From positions 620,001-684,000 of the forward strand of contig NZ_CABPTO010000001.1 of NCBI RefSeq assembly GCF_902460355.1: 64,000 nucleotides of DNA, written 5' to 3'. The notes under the pieces were generated by a model. The model had not been told where the DNA came from and ran no database searches. It worked only from the letters and a program-made list of their open reading frames with translations. The stretch comes from Streptococcus sp. Marseille-P6264 (GTDB taxonomy: Bacteria; Bacillota; Bacilli; Lactobacillales; Streptococcaceae). Shown here one piece after another: positions 1-9,053 of this stretch. Made by a program: the position numbers and the translations under genes. The number at the start of each line of letters is the position of its first letter. The stretch's first letter is position 1.

Positions 1-47
1 ATCATGCCATAGTGGACAGATAGATTTTCAACTTTGAGCATGGACAT
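1..47 (-). CDS. livF: Branched-chain amino acid ABC transporter ATPase LivF, N-terminal fragment
   Basis: Only the first 15 or so codons are in the window; the rest lies beyond the left edge. The reading starts MSMLKVENLSVHYGM, the usual opening of the LivF-type ATPase, which pairs with LivG to energise uptake of Leu/Ile/Val. The start ATG (47-45) overlaps the livG stop as TAATG, so translation is probably coupled; a second in-frame ATG at 41 is possible. Position as last gene of a livJHMGF operon supports the name. The ATPase motifs are not visible. Confidence 0.8.
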   Translation of the reverse strand, partial: MSMLKVENLSVHYGM

Positions 48-811
48 TAGGCTTCACCTCCTAGATAAGCTTCAATAACGCGTTTGTCATTCTTAATCTC
101 ATCTGGTGTGCCGTGGGCAATCAAGCGACCGTACTCTAGTACGTAGATGCGCTCAGTTACTTCCATAACCAGACTCATATCATGCTCAATCAGCATGATG
201 GTAATGTTAAATTCATTTTTAATCCGACGGATCAGGGCAGTCAGCTCAGCTGTTTCCTGTGGATTCATCCCAGCAGCTGGCTCATCCAAGAAGAGAATCT
301 TTGGCTCTGTGGCAAGCGCTCGGACAATCTCCAGACGACGCTGTTGACCATAAGCTAAATTTTTAGCCAAGGTTTCTGCTTCCTTATCCAAGTCAAAGAT
401 GGCTAGCAATTCCAAAGCTTTCGCTTTCAATTCTTCTTCATTTTTATAAAATGCTGGAAGGCGGAAGAAAGAAGCCAACACGTGAGGTTTATGGTGATTC
501 CCGAAAGCAATCAATACATTGTCCAACACAGTCAAATCTTTAAAAAGGCGAATATTTTGGAAGGTCCGACTGAGACCCAGAGTCGCAATTTTATAAGGTT
601 GCTTGCCATTCAGCAAGTGACCATCCAAAGTGACCGTTCCCTCACTCGGCTCGTAGACCCCTGTCAAAAGGTTGAAAAGCGTTGTTTTCCCAGCACCGTT
701 GGGACCGATAAGACCGACCAGTTCACCCTCGTTCAATTCCAGACTTACATCACTAACAGCTGTCAGTCCTCCGAAATTTTTGGTTAATTTTTTTACTTCA
801 AGAAGCGCCAT
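47..811 (-). CDS. livG: Branched-chain amino acid ABC transporter ATPase LivG
   Basis: A 254-residue cytoplasmic ATPase that with LivF powers the LivHM permease. Seen: Walker A GPNGAGKTT at about residues 36-44, the LivG-type signature AYGQQRRLE, Walker B ILFLDEPAAG and the switch histidine in MLIEHDM. The loop between Walker A and the signature is long, as usual in LivG. It shares a stop/start with livF downstream and its own start touches the livM stop, so the four genes form one unit. Substrate range (Leu, Ile, Val) is inferred from the family. Confidence 0.95.
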   Translation of the reverse strand: MALLEVKKLTKNFGGLTAVSDVSLELNEGELVGLIGPNGAGKTTLFNLLTGVYEPSEGTVTLDGHLLNGKQPYKIATLGLSRTFQNIRLFKDLTVLDNVLIAFGNHHKPHVLASFFRLPAFYKNEEELKAKALELLAIFDLDKEAETLAKNLAYGQQRRLEIVRALATEPKILFLDEPAAGMNPQETAELTALIRRIKNEFNITIMLIEHDMSLVMEVTERIYVLEYGRLIAHGTPDEIKNDKRVIEAYLGGEA

Positions 812-1764
812 TATTCTTTGACCTCCTTATTCTTTTTAAGGAGCTTAGACAAGCTCAATTCCCAAGTACCAAGCAAGCCGCCTGGACGGAAAATCATCAC
901 CAAGATTAAGGCAAGTGAATAAACGATCATCCGAACGCTTGAGATATCTTGTAAAAGCATATTGAGGATACCCAATACTACTGCCGCAACAATTGCTCCA
1001 GTCATTGATCCAAGGCCGCCAAAAACGACGATAATCAAGACATTGATTGTATTGATAAAGGAATAGTCTTTTGGTACAACAGAGCCAACAAATCCAGCCT
1101 GCAAAGAACCTGCAATAGAAGCCGTAATAGCTCCAAAAACGAAAGCAATGACTTTAATTTTTGTTGTATTGACACCGACAGACTCTGCCGCAATCTCGTC
1201 CTCGCGAACAGACAAGGTGCTACGTCCGATAGGACTGCGGAGGAAGTTAAGAGTCAAAATAGTTGTAATTACAACAAAGACATAAACCAACTGCCAAGAG
1301 GTAAAGTTAGGAATGGATAAGATACCTGCCGCACCATTAGTCAGGTCACCTCCATTGACAATCAGAATCCGGATAATTTCAGAAACACCCAGGGTCGCAA
1401 TCGCCAAATAGTCTCCCTTTAAGCGCAGGGTCGGAATACCAACAAGCAGAGCTACTGCACCTGCAATCACAGCGCCAACCAACATAGCAATAAAGAAAGT
1501 ACCATAGTTTGGAGATTTAGAGCCCATAATAGCTACTGCATAGGCACCAATCGCCATAAAGCCAGCATGCCCAAGCGAGAATTGCCCAGAAAAACCAACG
1601 ATAAGATTGAGGCCAACAGCCAAGATAATATTAATCCCAATCTGCTCAAAGATTTGCAGATAGAAAGGATTGAGAATACCTGTGCTAGCAAGCACTGTCA
1701 GCAATAGGTAACCAAAAAGGATCAGAGCAAGCCATAACGCATTTACTTTTAAATTATTTTTCAT
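811..1764 (-). CDS. livM: Branched-chain amino acid ABC transporter permease LivM
   Basis: A 317-residue integral membrane permease with about eight to ten hydrophobic segments. Seen: the conserved stretch NLIVGFSGQFSLGHAGFMA near residues 54-72 and the EAA-like coupling loop SVREDEIAAESVGVN that contacts the ATPase. With LivH it forms the translocation channel for branched-chain amino acids. It lies 3 nt after livH and directly before livG. The start follows the livH stop closely with a weak ribosome binding site, which fits translational coupling. Confidence 0.94.
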   Translation of the reverse strand: MKNNLKVNALWLALILFGYLLLTVLASTGILNPFYLQIFEQIGINIILAVGLNLIVGFSGQFSLGHAGFMAIGAYAVAIMGSKSPNYGTFFIAMLVGAVIAGAVALLVGIPTLRLKGDYLAIATLGVSEIIRILIVNGGDLTNGAAGILSIPNFTSWQLVYVFVVITTILTLNFLRSPIGRSTLSVREDEIAAESVGVNTTKIKVIAFVFGAITASIAGSLQAGFVGSVVPKDYSFINTINVLIIVVFGGLGSMTGAIVAAVVLGILNMLLQDISSVRMIVYSLALILVMIFRPGGLLGTWELSLSKLLKKNKEVKE

Positions 1765-1767
1765 ACA

Positions 1768-2649
1768 TTACACCTTCTCTTTCACATTTTTACCTAGAAT
1801 ACCAGCTGGGCGAACCAATAGAATGATAATTAAGATCGCATACACAATCGCATCACGGAAATCTGACAGTCCAACTGCTGTTGCAAAAGTTTCCAAGAGA
1901 CCGATTACAAAACCACCCAAAGCTGCTCCTGGGATGATACCAATTCCTCCCAAAACTGCCGCAACGAAAGACTTGATACCTGGGGTCATTCCCATCAGTG
2001 GCTCAAGTGAGTTGTAGTAAAGAGCAATCAGCACCCCTGCTGCTCCTGCCAAGGCTGAACCCAAAGCAAAAGTAAAGCTGATCGTACGATTGACATTAAT
2101 CCCCATCAGCTGGGCAGCATCGCTATCCACGGAAACAGCCCGCATGGCTTTACCCATTTTGGTTTTTTGCACAATAAACTGCAAACCAACCATGAGTAAA
2201 ATAGAAATTCCCAAAATCATTAGTTGAATATTGGAAATTGAAATTGGCCCAAGCGTATAACGTACTGTTTTAATCACTTGAGGGAAGGAGCGAGTATTGG
2301 CACCTACAAAGAAGACCATCCCGTATTCCAAAAGGAAAGAAACCCCAATCGCCGTAATCAAGGCTGCAATCCGTGTCGAATTGCGCAGCGGACGATAGGC
2401 TAAGAATTCAATCACTACACCGAGGATTGCTGTACCAATCATAGATAAAATTAGGGCCACAAAGAAATTCAGGTGAAGGGTGTTAATCAGGTAATATCCC
2501 ATGAAAGCACCGATCATATAAATGTCTCCATGCGCGAAATTGATCAGTTTGATAATCCCGTAAACCATGGTATAACCCAAGGCCAGAAGCGCATAGACAC
2601 TCCCCAAAATCAATCCATTGGCTAGCTGCTGAAGAATTTGTTCGAGCAT
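1768..2649 (-). CDS. livH: Branched-chain amino acid ABC transporter permease LivH
   Basis: A 293-residue membrane permease, the partner of LivM. Seen: N-terminal ANGLILGSVYALLALGYTM and YGIIKLINFAHGDIYMIG, both typical of LivH, and the coupling loop MRAVSVDSDAAQLMGIN. It is separated from livJ by a 142-bp gap holding a terminator-like hairpin, so it probably receives less transcript than the binding protein gene. Confidence 0.95.
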   Translation of the reverse strand: MLEQILQQLANGLILGSVYALLALGYTMVYGIIKLINFAHGDIYMIGAFMGYYLINTLHLNFFVALILSMIGTAILGVVIEFLAYRPLRNSTRIAALITAIGVSFLLEYGMVFFVGANTRSFPQVIKTVRYTLGPISISNIQLMILGISILLMVGLQFIVQKTKMGKAMRAVSVDSDAAQLMGINVNRTISFTFALGSALAGAAGVLIALYYNSLEPLMGMTPGIKSFVAAVLGGIGIIPGAALGGFVIGLLETFATAVGLSDFRDAIVYAILIIILLVRPAGILGKNVKEKV

Positions 2650-2756
2650 TCCACACCACTCTTTCTAATATAAAATAAGAGCAGAAACAACAATCTCAGA
2701 CGAAGCCTTGTCTTGCCGTCTCTACTCAAACATCATAAGCAAGTAAGAAACAAGTC

Positions 2757-2779
2757 AAAGACTGGGTTTGTCCCCAGCC
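2757..2779 (-). terminator. Partial terminator/attenuator hairpin between livJ and livH
   Basis: On the minus strand GGCTGGG-(loop)-CCCAGTC forms a 7-bp stem with one G-U pair, followed by only a short T run (TCTTTGACTTG). It sits just after the livJ stop. A leaky hairpin here would raise binding protein over permease, a common ABC operon design (inference). The arms belong to the GGCTGGGA hairpin family seen elsewhere in the window. Confidence 0.5.
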
Positions 2780-2791
2780 TCAGACCCTTTA

Positions 2792-3949
2792 TTAAGGTTT
2801 AACTGTTTCAACAGTTTCTACTTTACCATCTTTCAAACCAATCATCAAGGCTGTCTTCACAGGATTGTGATCTTTATCGATAGTAATAGATCCAGTAACT
2901 CCTTCAAAGTCTTTTAACTTAGCAAGGTTATCTTTAATATCTACAGATGTTTTTGCACCCTTAGATGCTTCTGCTGCCATATAAACTGCGTCATATGAAA
3001 GGGCTGCAAACATTGAAGGTTCTTCGTTATATTTAGCTTTGTAAGCTGCAACAAATTTCTTCGCTTTATCTGTCATGTCACCTGAAGTTGAGAAACCAGA
3101 TACATAATAAACATTAGTTGCTGCTGCTGGAGTTGCTTGCTCAACGAATTTGGCATCGCTAAATCCATCAGGTCCAACGATTGTTTGGTTAATTCCCAAA
3201 CCACGCGCTTGGTTCACCAATTTACCAGCTTCTGTGTAGTAACCTAGTACAACCAGTGAATCAAATTCTTTGCCTTTGATCTTTGTCAAAGCAGCTTGGA
3301 AATCTGAGTCACCAGAAGCAAAGGTTTCTGTCGTAACGATTTCACCCTTGTATTCTTTCTTGAAGGCTTCGGCCATTCCTTTAGCATAGTCGCTTGAGTT
3401 GTCATAATAGAGTACAACTTTCTTAGCTTTCAAGTTTTCTGTTACATATTTAGAGATGACTTTACCTTGGTAACTATCAGTAAAGGTTGCACGATACAAA
3501 TAATCTTGTTTATTTGTCAAATCATCTTGTGTTGCACTTGGTGTTACCAAAGGAACTCCTGCTTTACCAGCATTTGCAATTGCGGCAGCGACGGCACCTG
3601 AAGTTGCAGGACCAATGATTGTATTAACTTTGTCTTGAGTTACCAAGCTTGTAGAAATAGTAGCAGCTTCTGCAGTTTCTGATTTGTTGTCTTTATCAGT
3701 TACTTCGATTTTCTTGCCGTCTACACCACCAGCTGCATTGATTTCATCAACAGCAAGTTGAGCACCATGTTGTTCCGCAGTACCGTAAGCTGCTACAGCA
3801 CCAGTTTCTTCAAAGTTGAAACCGAATTTAAGTGTTTTACCGATTTCTGTTCCAGTAGCAGATGAGTTGTTTGTAGAAACTTCTCCACAGGCTGCTAGAA
3901 GCGCAGCACTAGCAAAAGCTACAAGCGAAAGTGCAAATTTTTTCTTCAT
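2792..3949 (-). CDS. livJ: Branched-chain amino acid ABC transporter substrate-binding lipoprotein
   Basis: A 385-residue extracellular receptor. Seen: signal peptide MKKKFALSLVAFASAALLAAC with lipobox LAAC, so it is lipid-anchored at Cys20; then a Peripla_BP_6 (Leu/Ile/Val-binding) fold with AVDEINAAGGVDGKKIEV near residues 70-85 and the IGPATSGAVAAA ligand-binding loop. First gene of the liv operon, with a good ribosome binding site (AGGAGATTATTC) and a strong promoter carrying a CodY-like box. It captures branched-chain amino acids for LivHMGF; exact specificity is inferred. Confidence 0.95.
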   Translation of the reverse strand: MKKKFALSLVAFASAALLAACGEVSTNNSSATGTEIGKTLKFGFNFEETGAVAAYGTAEQHGAQLAVDEINAAGGVDGKKIEVTDKDNKSETAEAATISTSLVTQDKVNTIIGPATSGAVAAAIANAGKAGVPLVTPSATQDDLTNKQDYLYRATFTDSYQGKVISKYVTENLKAKKVVLYYDNSSDYAKGMAEAFKKEYKGEIVTTETFASGDSDFQAALTKIKGKEFDSLVVLGYYTEAGKLVNQARGLGINQTIVGPDGFSDAKFVEQATPAAATNVYYVSGFSTSGDMTDKAKKFVAAYKAKYNEEPSMFAALSYDAVYMAAEASKGAKTSVDIKDNLAKLKDFEGVTGSITIDKDHNPVKTALMIGLKDGKVETVETVKP

Positions 3950-4001
3950 GAATAATCTCCTCTATTTTGTTTTTTGCTATGTTTGCAAATGATATAGTAA
4001 G

Positions 4002-4030
4002 AATATACCGAATTATCTGACAATTGTCAA
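4002..4030 (-). promoter_or_regulatory. livJ promoter with CodY-like box in the spacer
   Basis: Minus strand: -35 TTGACA (4030-4025), 17-nt spacer, -10 TATATT (4007-4002). Positions 4025-4011 read AATTGTCAGATAATT, which differs from the CodY consensus AATTTTCWGAAAATT at two positions. CodY represses branched-chain amino acid uptake in related bacteria, so the function fits. Binding itself is inference. Confidence 0.75.
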
Positions 4031-4048
4031 CCCAAAGAAGCCATTTTT

Positions 4049-4318
4049 TTAAATAATAGCGTTTTCTTGGTTTCTAAATAAACTTCCAACAAAATTTGTA
4101 TCAAGATTTTGAATCTCACAAAGCTGGATTTTTTTGATATAAGACTCTTTAGACAAGCTTTCTTTTAGGGAGTCCGCTTGCTCTTTCGCTACATAAAGTT
4201 GCAAATAACGATGCTTCTTAGAATGATAAATAATATCTCCAACATGGGCCAGCTTCTTTGCATCTCGATTATAGTATAGATGAATAATTAAGCCCATTCG
4301 TTCTTCTTTTTTAAACAT
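4049..4318 (-). CDS. ylbG: YlbG family protein (UPF0298/DUF2129)
   Basis: An 89-residue cytoplasmic protein matching the small YlbG family of Firmicutes, whose function is not established to my knowledge. Seen: [30 protein letters not shown], with a long amphipathic helix after it; no membrane segment. In streptococci this gene sits between clpP and the liv operon, as here. The first ATG has GAGAGG upstream; a second in-frame ATG at codon 8 also exists. A terminator separates it from clpP, so it has its own promoter (TATAAT about 30-40 nt upstream of the start). Confidence 0.8.
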   Translation of the reverse strand: MFKKEERMGLIIHLYYNRDAKKLAHVGDIIYHSKKHRYLQLYVAKEQADSLKESLSKESYIKKIQLCEIQNLDTNFVGSLFRNQENAII

Positions 4319-4358
4319 GACAATCCTCTCTGGTCATTTGTACTCTATTGATTATATC

Positions 4359-4380
4359 AAAAAAAGCCCACAAATGGGGC
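4359..4380 (-). terminator. Rho-independent terminator of clpP
   Basis: Minus strand GCCCCA-TTTG-TGGGC followed by seven T, directly after the clpP stop. Confidence 0.85.
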
Positions 4381-4405
4381 ATTTTTTCGTAGTTATAATT
4401 GAAGA

Positions 4406-4996
4406 CTAGCTAAGATTATTATTAGCCATGATTTCATCGATAAAACCATATTCCAAGGTTTCTTGGGCACTCATCCAGTAATCACGTTCGGCATCTGCGT
4501 GAATTTGCTCAACCGATTTACCAGAATTGTCGGCAAGAATTTGCTCCAAGGTCTTACGAGTCTTAAGCAAATGCTCTGCTGCAATGGCCATATCTGTTTG
4601 CTGAGTACCGCCACCAGTACCACCCATTGGCTGGTGAATCATATACTCTGCATTTGGAAGCATGAAACGTTTGCCCTTAGCACCGCTAGAGGCAATGATG
4701 GTTCCCATGCTGGCTGCCATTCCCATGACGATCGTCTGCACATCAGACTTGATGAAGTTCATGGTGTCTACAATCGCCAATCCTGCTGAAACAGAGCCAC
4801 CAGGAGTATTGACATAAAGATAGATGTCCTTGGTGCTGTCTTGTGCATCTAGAAAAAGCAACTGCGCGATAACAGAATTAGCCATATTGTCCTCAACAGG
4901 ACCTGTCAGCATGATAATACGGTCTTTTAAAAGGCGTGAGTAAATGTCATAAGAACGCTCACCACGGCTGGTTTGTTCAATAACTACAGGAATCAT
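4406..4996 (-). CDS. clpP: ATP-dependent Clp protease proteolytic subunit ClpP
   Basis: A 196-residue serine protease that forms the tetradecameric degradation chamber used by ClpC, ClpE, ClpX and ClpL. Seen: catalytic Ser96 in MGMAASMGT, His121 in YMIHQPMGG and the downstream Asp in the DRDYW/FIDEIM region. I chose MIPVVIEQT as start because AAGGAG lies at correct spacing before it and this matches the usual streptococcal length; an upstream in-frame ATG would add six residues and overlap that ribosome binding site. Heat- and stress-controlled through the CtsR box in its promoter. Confidence 0.98.
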   Translation of the reverse strand: MIPVVIEQTSRGERSYDIYSRLLKDRIIMLTGPVEDNMANSVIAQLLFLDAQDSTKDIYLYVNTPGGSVSAGLAIVDTMNFIKSDVQTIVMGMAASMGTIIASSGAKGKRFMLPNAEYMIHQPMGGTGGGTQQTDMAIAAEHLLKTRKTLEQILADNSGKSVEQIHADAERDYWMSAQETLEYGFIDEIMANNNLS

Positions 4997-5028
4997 GAAT
5001 ATTTTCTCCTTCATTCGATCTATTCATT

Positions 5029-5058
5029 ATTATATCTTTTTGGTCAAAAAAGGTCAAA
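5029..5058 (-). promoter_or_regulatory. clpP promoter with perfect CtsR operator
   Basis: Minus strand: -35 TTGACC (5057-5052), 17-nt spacer, -10 TATAAT (5034-5029). On the plus strand 5042-5058 reads GGTCAAA-AAA-GGTCAAA, an exact match to the CtsR direct-repeat operator RGTCAAANANRGTCAAA. The operator covers the -35 and half the spacer, so CtsR binding would block RNA polymerase until protein-damaging stress relieves it. The ctsR gene is not in the window. Confidence 0.93.
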
Positions 5059-5167
5059 TATTTGCTTTATCTGTCGGATGACAGAAAGCAGCGCTGAGAT
5101 TATCTTTGGTTTGGAAAGCACAAATCCACGGGATTGGCAGAACTTTCCTTTTTGCAACTTCTAGCTA

Positions 5168-5797
5168 TTATTTTGTACCAAAGAGGCGGTCGCCAGCATC
5201 TCCGAGACCTGGAACGATATAGCCGTGTTCATTAAGATGATCATCAAGGGCAGCAGTGAAAATATCTACATCAGGATGAGCATCCTGCAAGGCTTTGACA
5301 CCTTCTGGAGCAGACACCAAGCAGACAAAGGTGATGTTGCTTGCGCCACGTTTTTTAAGTGAATCTACAGCCAAAATAGCAGATCCACCCGTAGCCAACA
5401 TTGGATCAACAACAAAGATTTGACGTTGATCAATGTCTTCTGGCAATTTTACCAAATATTCAACTGGCTTCAAGGTTTCTTCATCACGGTACATTCCGAT
5501 GTGGCCGACTTTAGCGGCAGGAACCAAGCTCAGGAGACCATCCACCATGCCGATACCAGCCCGCAAGATTGGGACGATAGCCAATTTTTTCCCTGCAATC
5601 TGCTTTTGAACTGTTTTCGTAATTGGTGTTTCAATTTCTACATCTTCAAGTGGTAAATCGCGCAAAACTTCGTATCCCATTAGCATTGCGATTTCATCTA
5701 CCAATTCACGAAAAGCTTTAGTAGAGGTATCTGTACGACGCAAGATAGACAATTTATGCTGAATGAGCGGATGAGCGATAACTTCAAGTTTTCCCAT
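5168..5797 (-). CDS. upp: Uracil phosphoribosyltransferase
   Basis: A 209-residue enzyme converting uracil and PRPP to UMP in pyrimidine salvage. Seen: PRPP-binding loop [15 protein letters not shown] and the C-terminal uracil site [17 protein letters not shown]. The start [10 protein letters not shown] has AGAAGGAAAT upstream and gives the family's standard length; an upstream ATG adding seven residues overlaps the ribosome binding site. A TATAAT box lies about 40 nt upstream. Confidence 0.97.
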   Translation of the reverse strand: MGKLEVIAHPLIQHKLSILRRTDTSTKAFRELVDEIAMLMGYEVLRDLPLEDVEIETPITKTVQKQIAGKKLAIVPILRAGIGMVDGLLSLVPAAKVGHIGMYRDEETLKPVEYLVKLPEDIDQRQIFVVDPMLATGGSAILAVDSLKKRGASNITFVCLVSAPEGVKALQDAHPDVDIFTAALDDHLNEHGYIVPGLGDAGDRLFGTK

Positions 5798-5848
5798 GAT
5801 TGGATTTCCTTCTTTCAATTTATTCTTCTTATTATATCAAAAAAGAAG

Positions 5849-5877
5849 AAAAAAGGCTTGCAACAAGCAAACCTTTT
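5849..5877 (-). terminator. Terminator of the rnc-smc-ftsY operon
   Basis: Minus strand AAGG-T-TTGC and GCAA-G-CCTT pair around a TTGTT loop and run into a T tract. It lies about 65 nt after the ftsY stop. Confidence 0.75.
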
Positions 5878-5942
5878 CATCAATTTTGGTTCTCTTTTTG
5901 ATAGAAGAGTTTGATTTCAATTTAGGCTTTATTGATAGACTA

Positions 5943-7436
5943 TTACACCAAACCTTCTAAGAGGCCTCTCATAAAGTTCTCAGAATTAAATTCGCCGATG
6001 TCGTCAATTTTCTCGCCGAAACCAATCAGCTTCACTGGAATATCCAGTTCCTGACGAATGGCCAGAACAACACCACCACGCGCAGTTCCATCAATCTTTG
6101 TCAGGACAATACCTGTCACAGGCGTAATTTTTGAAAATTCCTTGGCTTGAACCAGTGCATTTTGACCAGTAGAGGCATCCAAAGCCAAGAAGGTTTCATG
6201 TGGCGCTGCTGGATCTACCCTCTTGATAATGCGACCGATTTTTTCCAGCTCTGCCATGAGATTGTCCTTATTTTGCAAGCGACCAGCTGTATCAATCATG
6301 AGAATATCAACATTTTCAGCCTTGGCTCTTTCTAAACCGTCAAACACGACACTGGCTGGATCGCTCTTTTCTGGACCAGTCACGACAGGCACATCGACTC
6401 GACGACCCCATTCAGCCAGCTGGGCAACGGCTCCAGCCCGGAAGGTGTCTGCTGCCACCAGCATAACTTTTTTACCTTCTTGCTTGTATTTATAGGCCAA
6501 TTTACCGATTGAGGTCGTCTTCCCTACTCCATTTACACCGACGAAGAGCATGACGGTCAAATCCTTTTGCAGATTGATTTTTTCGTTGAAACGGCCGTCT
6601 TTCTCATAGATATCGACCAATTTTTCAATGATTAGCTGGCGCAAGGCGTCTGGTTTCTTAGCATTTTCCAGACGAGCTTCATAGCGCAGATCTTCAGTCA
6701 GATTGGAAGCTACCTGTACACCGACATCACTGGTAATTAGCAATTCTTCCAAGTCTTCAAAGAATTCTTCGTCAACCGAGCGGAAATTTGCAAAGAAGGC
6801 ATTGAGACGAGCACCAAAGCCAGTCCGCGTCTTTTTGAGACTGCGGTCATACTTGTCTTGGACGCTCTCTTCTTGGTATTCAGTAGAACTCTCAGCTGTT
6901 TCCGCTTGAGTTAGTTCTTCCTCTGCCTCTCCTCCATACTCGGTCGAGTCTACTTGTGAAGAAGTGCTTGCTTCTTGCCCTGGTTCATGGCTGATTTGCT
7001 CTCTCGCTGCAGCCAAACGCTCCTGCAATTCTTGGTAATAATCTCTGCTTTCAGTCGCCGATTCTGATTCGCTACTGCTGTCCAGTGCTTGATTTGCTGA
7101 AGTTTCAGACTGCTCTTCTGCCTCAGCCAAAACTTGTTCAGGACTTTCCTCGTCTTCAAGCACTGGTTCAGATAAGTCAGCTTGCTGAATAGTCGGAGAA
7201 AATTCCTGCTCAGAAGTTGCTGAATCTGCGGACTCTATTTTCTCTTCTGACATAGATTCTACTACTGGAGTTTCCGCTGTTTCTTCATTAGAAGCAGCAA
7301 GGGGCTGGAAGTCTGTCTCAGATGAAACTTCAATCTCTTTAGTCTGATAACTCTCCTCTGCCTGCTCCTCTAACTGGGGCTTTTCTTCCTGTTCTTCTTC
7401 CTGTTTTCGTCCAAAAAGACGGTCAAATAATCCCAT
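5943..7436 (-). CDS. ftsY: Signal recognition particle receptor FtsY
   Basis: A 497-residue SRP GTPase that docks SRP-ribosome complexes to the membrane and SecYEG. Seen: a Glu/Ser-rich acidic N-terminal A domain of roughly 190 residues, an NG domain with P-loop GVNGVGKTTSIGKLA, AADTFRAGA, DTAGR and TKIDGTARGG. The A domain is long for the family and strongly acidic. Last gene of the operon, 3 nt after a HAD phosphatase gene. Name is certain; the low-complexity N-terminus is expected to vary between strains. Confidence 0.97.
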   Translation of the reverse strand: MGLFDRLFGRKQEEEQEEKPQLEEQAEESYQTKEIEVSSETDFQPLAASNEETAETPVVESMSEEKIESADSATSEQEFSPTIQQADLSEPVLEDEESPEQVLAEAEEQSETSANQALDSSSESESATESRDYYQELQERLAAAREQISHEPGQEASTSSQVDSTEYGGEAEEELTQAETAESSTEYQEESVQDKYDRSLKKTRTGFGARLNAFFANFRSVDEEFFEDLEELLITSDVGVQVASNLTEDLRYEARLENAKKPDALRQLIIEKLVDIYEKDGRFNEKINLQKDLTVMLFVGVNGVGKTTSIGKLAYKYKQEGKKVMLVAADTFRAGAVAQLAEWGRRVDVPVVTGPEKSDPASVVFDGLERAKAENVDILMIDTAGRLQNKDNLMAELEKIGRIIKRVDPAAPHETFLALDASTGQNALVQAKEFSKITPVTGIVLTKIDGTARGGVVLAIRQELDIPVKLIGFGEKIDDIGEFNSENFMRGLLEGLV

Positions 7437-7439
7437 TCT

Positions 7440-8258
7440 TTAATCCTCCTTCAATACATATTTCCGAATTGCCCAAGCAACTGCATCTTCATCATTGGTC
7501 ATCGGAGTGACAACTTCTGCGACTTCCTTGACTTCTGGCACGGCATTTTGCATGGCAACGCCCAGACCAGCCCAAGCAATCATTGACAAATCATTGGCTT
7601 CGTCACCGCAGGCCATGACTTGGCTTTTATCAATTCCCAAGTGGGCAATCAGTTTCTCCAAACCAGTCGCCTTATGGACATTTTTCGGTGACCATTCCAG
7701 CAGCATTTCCCGTGATTTGAAAATTTCATACTGGTCAAAAAGTTCTGGAGAAATGTGAGGAATGGCTGCGTCCAGCGGGTCCTGAGCAAAGGCTGTGACG
7801 CACTTATTGTAGGTAATCTGGCTAGAAAGATCCTCAAAAGCAATGGATTCAAAGTTCAGAGCTGGATTAAACTCCGCATAGAGCGATGCTTGATTTGATT
7901 GAATCTGATAAACTAAGCCACCATCGATCGCATCCAGAGGTAGACCTAATTTCTCAGTCTCTTCATAAATTCTAGCCACATCATCATAGGCAAAAACTGT
8001 TTTATCCAAAATTTCGCCAGTATTGCGCTGAATCAGACCTCCATTAAAGGTAATGGTGTATTCATCTGCCTGACCATCAGTGCCCAATTCATGCAGGAAA
8101 AATTCCATAGCTTTCAGCGGACGACCTGTGGTCAATACAACTTTGACACCCTGCTGCTGAGCCTCTTTGAGTGCTGCCAGATTCCCTTGAGAAATCTTTT
8201 TATCCGTAGTCAAAAGCGTCCCGTCCAAGTCCAAAGCGATCAATTTAATATCAGCCAT
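7440..8258 (-). CDS. Cof-type HAD-IIB family phosphatase (first of two)
   Basis: A 272-residue cytoplasmic phosphatase of the Cof/YidA type. Seen: motif I LIALDLDGTLL (nucleophile Asp in DLDGT), motif II VVLTTGRP, and motif IV ACGDEANDLSMIAWAG. Family members hydrolyse sugar phosphates or flavin/pyridoxal phosphates; the substrate cannot be read from sequence. It overlaps the neighbouring HAD gene by TAATG and shares about one third of its residues by eye, suggesting an old tandem duplication. The ftsY-HAD-HAD-smc-rnc order is conserved in streptococci. Confidence 0.9.
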   Translation of the reverse strand: MADIKLIALDLDGTLLTTDKKISQGNLAALKEAQQQGVKVVLTTGRPLKAMEFFLHELGTDGQADEYTITFNGGLIQRNTGEILDKTVFAYDDVARIYEETEKLGLPLDAIDGGLVYQIQSNQASLYAEFNPALNFESIAFEDLSSQITYNKCVTAFAQDPLDAAIPHISPELFDQYEIFKSREMLLEWSPKNVHKATGLEKLIAHLGIDKSQVMACGDEANDLSMIAWAGLGVAMQNAVPEVKEVAEVVTPMTNDEDAVAWAIRKYVLKED

Positions 8259-9052
8259 TACAAGCCCTCCATGTAAGTCATAACAGATTGGGCCGCATGG
8301 TGGCCAATCACTTCCTTAGCAAGTTCCAAAATTTCCGGCCGCGCATTTTCTGGTGCAATCGGGTGCCCCACCACCTGCATCATATGTAGGTCATTGAGGT
8401 TATCACCAAAAGCCATGACCTGATCCATCTCTAGGCCTAGCTTCTTAGCTAGCTCGACAAGAGCCACCCCTTTATCCACATAGTCCAGCACGATATCAAT
8501 TGACTTATAGCCTGTTGTCATCGCCTTGACACCAGCAACATTTTCATTGACCCAAGCTTCGCCGTCGGCCACTGTTTCTTCACTGAAATTGGTCGTGAAT
8601 TTGAAAATCTCGTCTGTAATTTCACTGAAATCAGCTACCTTTTGGATATTTTCATTATAATTAGCGCTGAAAGAGAGATAAGTCGGATCTACTGTCTCTA
8701 GTACATAACAGCCTTTTTTCCCTGTCAGAAGCAACTCATTGATATTGACAAAAGGAGACTCCTTAAGCTTGTCAAATACCTTTAGATAAAATTCTCTTGG
8801 CATGGTTGCTTCGTATAAATCTTTTCCTTGAAACTCTACTAGGCTGCCATTTTCTGCGATAAAGATAATATCATCTCGAACTTCATGAAAGAGCTTTTCA
8901 AGAGAGAGAATCCCTCGACCACTGGCAACAGCAAAGTAGATGCCCTTTTCTCTAAACTGAGCTAGCAGGTGCTTGAGCCGCTCCATATCAAACTGACCCT
9001 TGTCATCTAAAAAAGTACCGTCCATATCTGTTGCTACTAATTTTATGCTCAT
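8258..9052 (-). CDS. Cof-type HAD-IIB family phosphatase (second of two)
   Basis: A 264-residue HAD-IIB phosphatase. Seen: motif I LVATDMDGTFLDD, FAVASGRG, and motif IV AFGDNLNDLHMMQVVG with the two Mg-binding Asp. Its start lies 2 nt after the smc stop and its stop overlaps the next gene, so it is cotranscribed with smc and rnc. Substrate unknown; sugar phosphates are typical of the family. Why phosphatases ride with chromosome and RNA genes is not explained by the sequence. Confidence 0.9.
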   Translation of the reverse strand: MSIKLVATDMDGTFLDDKGQFDMERLKHLLAQFREKGIYFAVASGRGILSLEKLFHEVRDDIIFIAENGSLVEFQGKDLYEATMPREFYLKVFDKLKESPFVNINELLLTGKKGCYVLETVDPTYLSFSANYNENIQKVADFSEITDEIFKFTTNFSEETVADGEAWVNENVAGVKAMTTGYKSIDIVLDYVDKGVALVELAKKLGLEMDQVMAFGDNLNDLHMMQVVGHPIAPENARPEILELAKEVIGHHAAQSVMTYMEGL

Positions 9053-9053
9053 A

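Noticed and set aside
6703..7159. Open frames on both strands inside ftsY
   Set aside because: They arise from the low-complexity acidic region; ftsY has full SRP-receptor motifs in its own frame.
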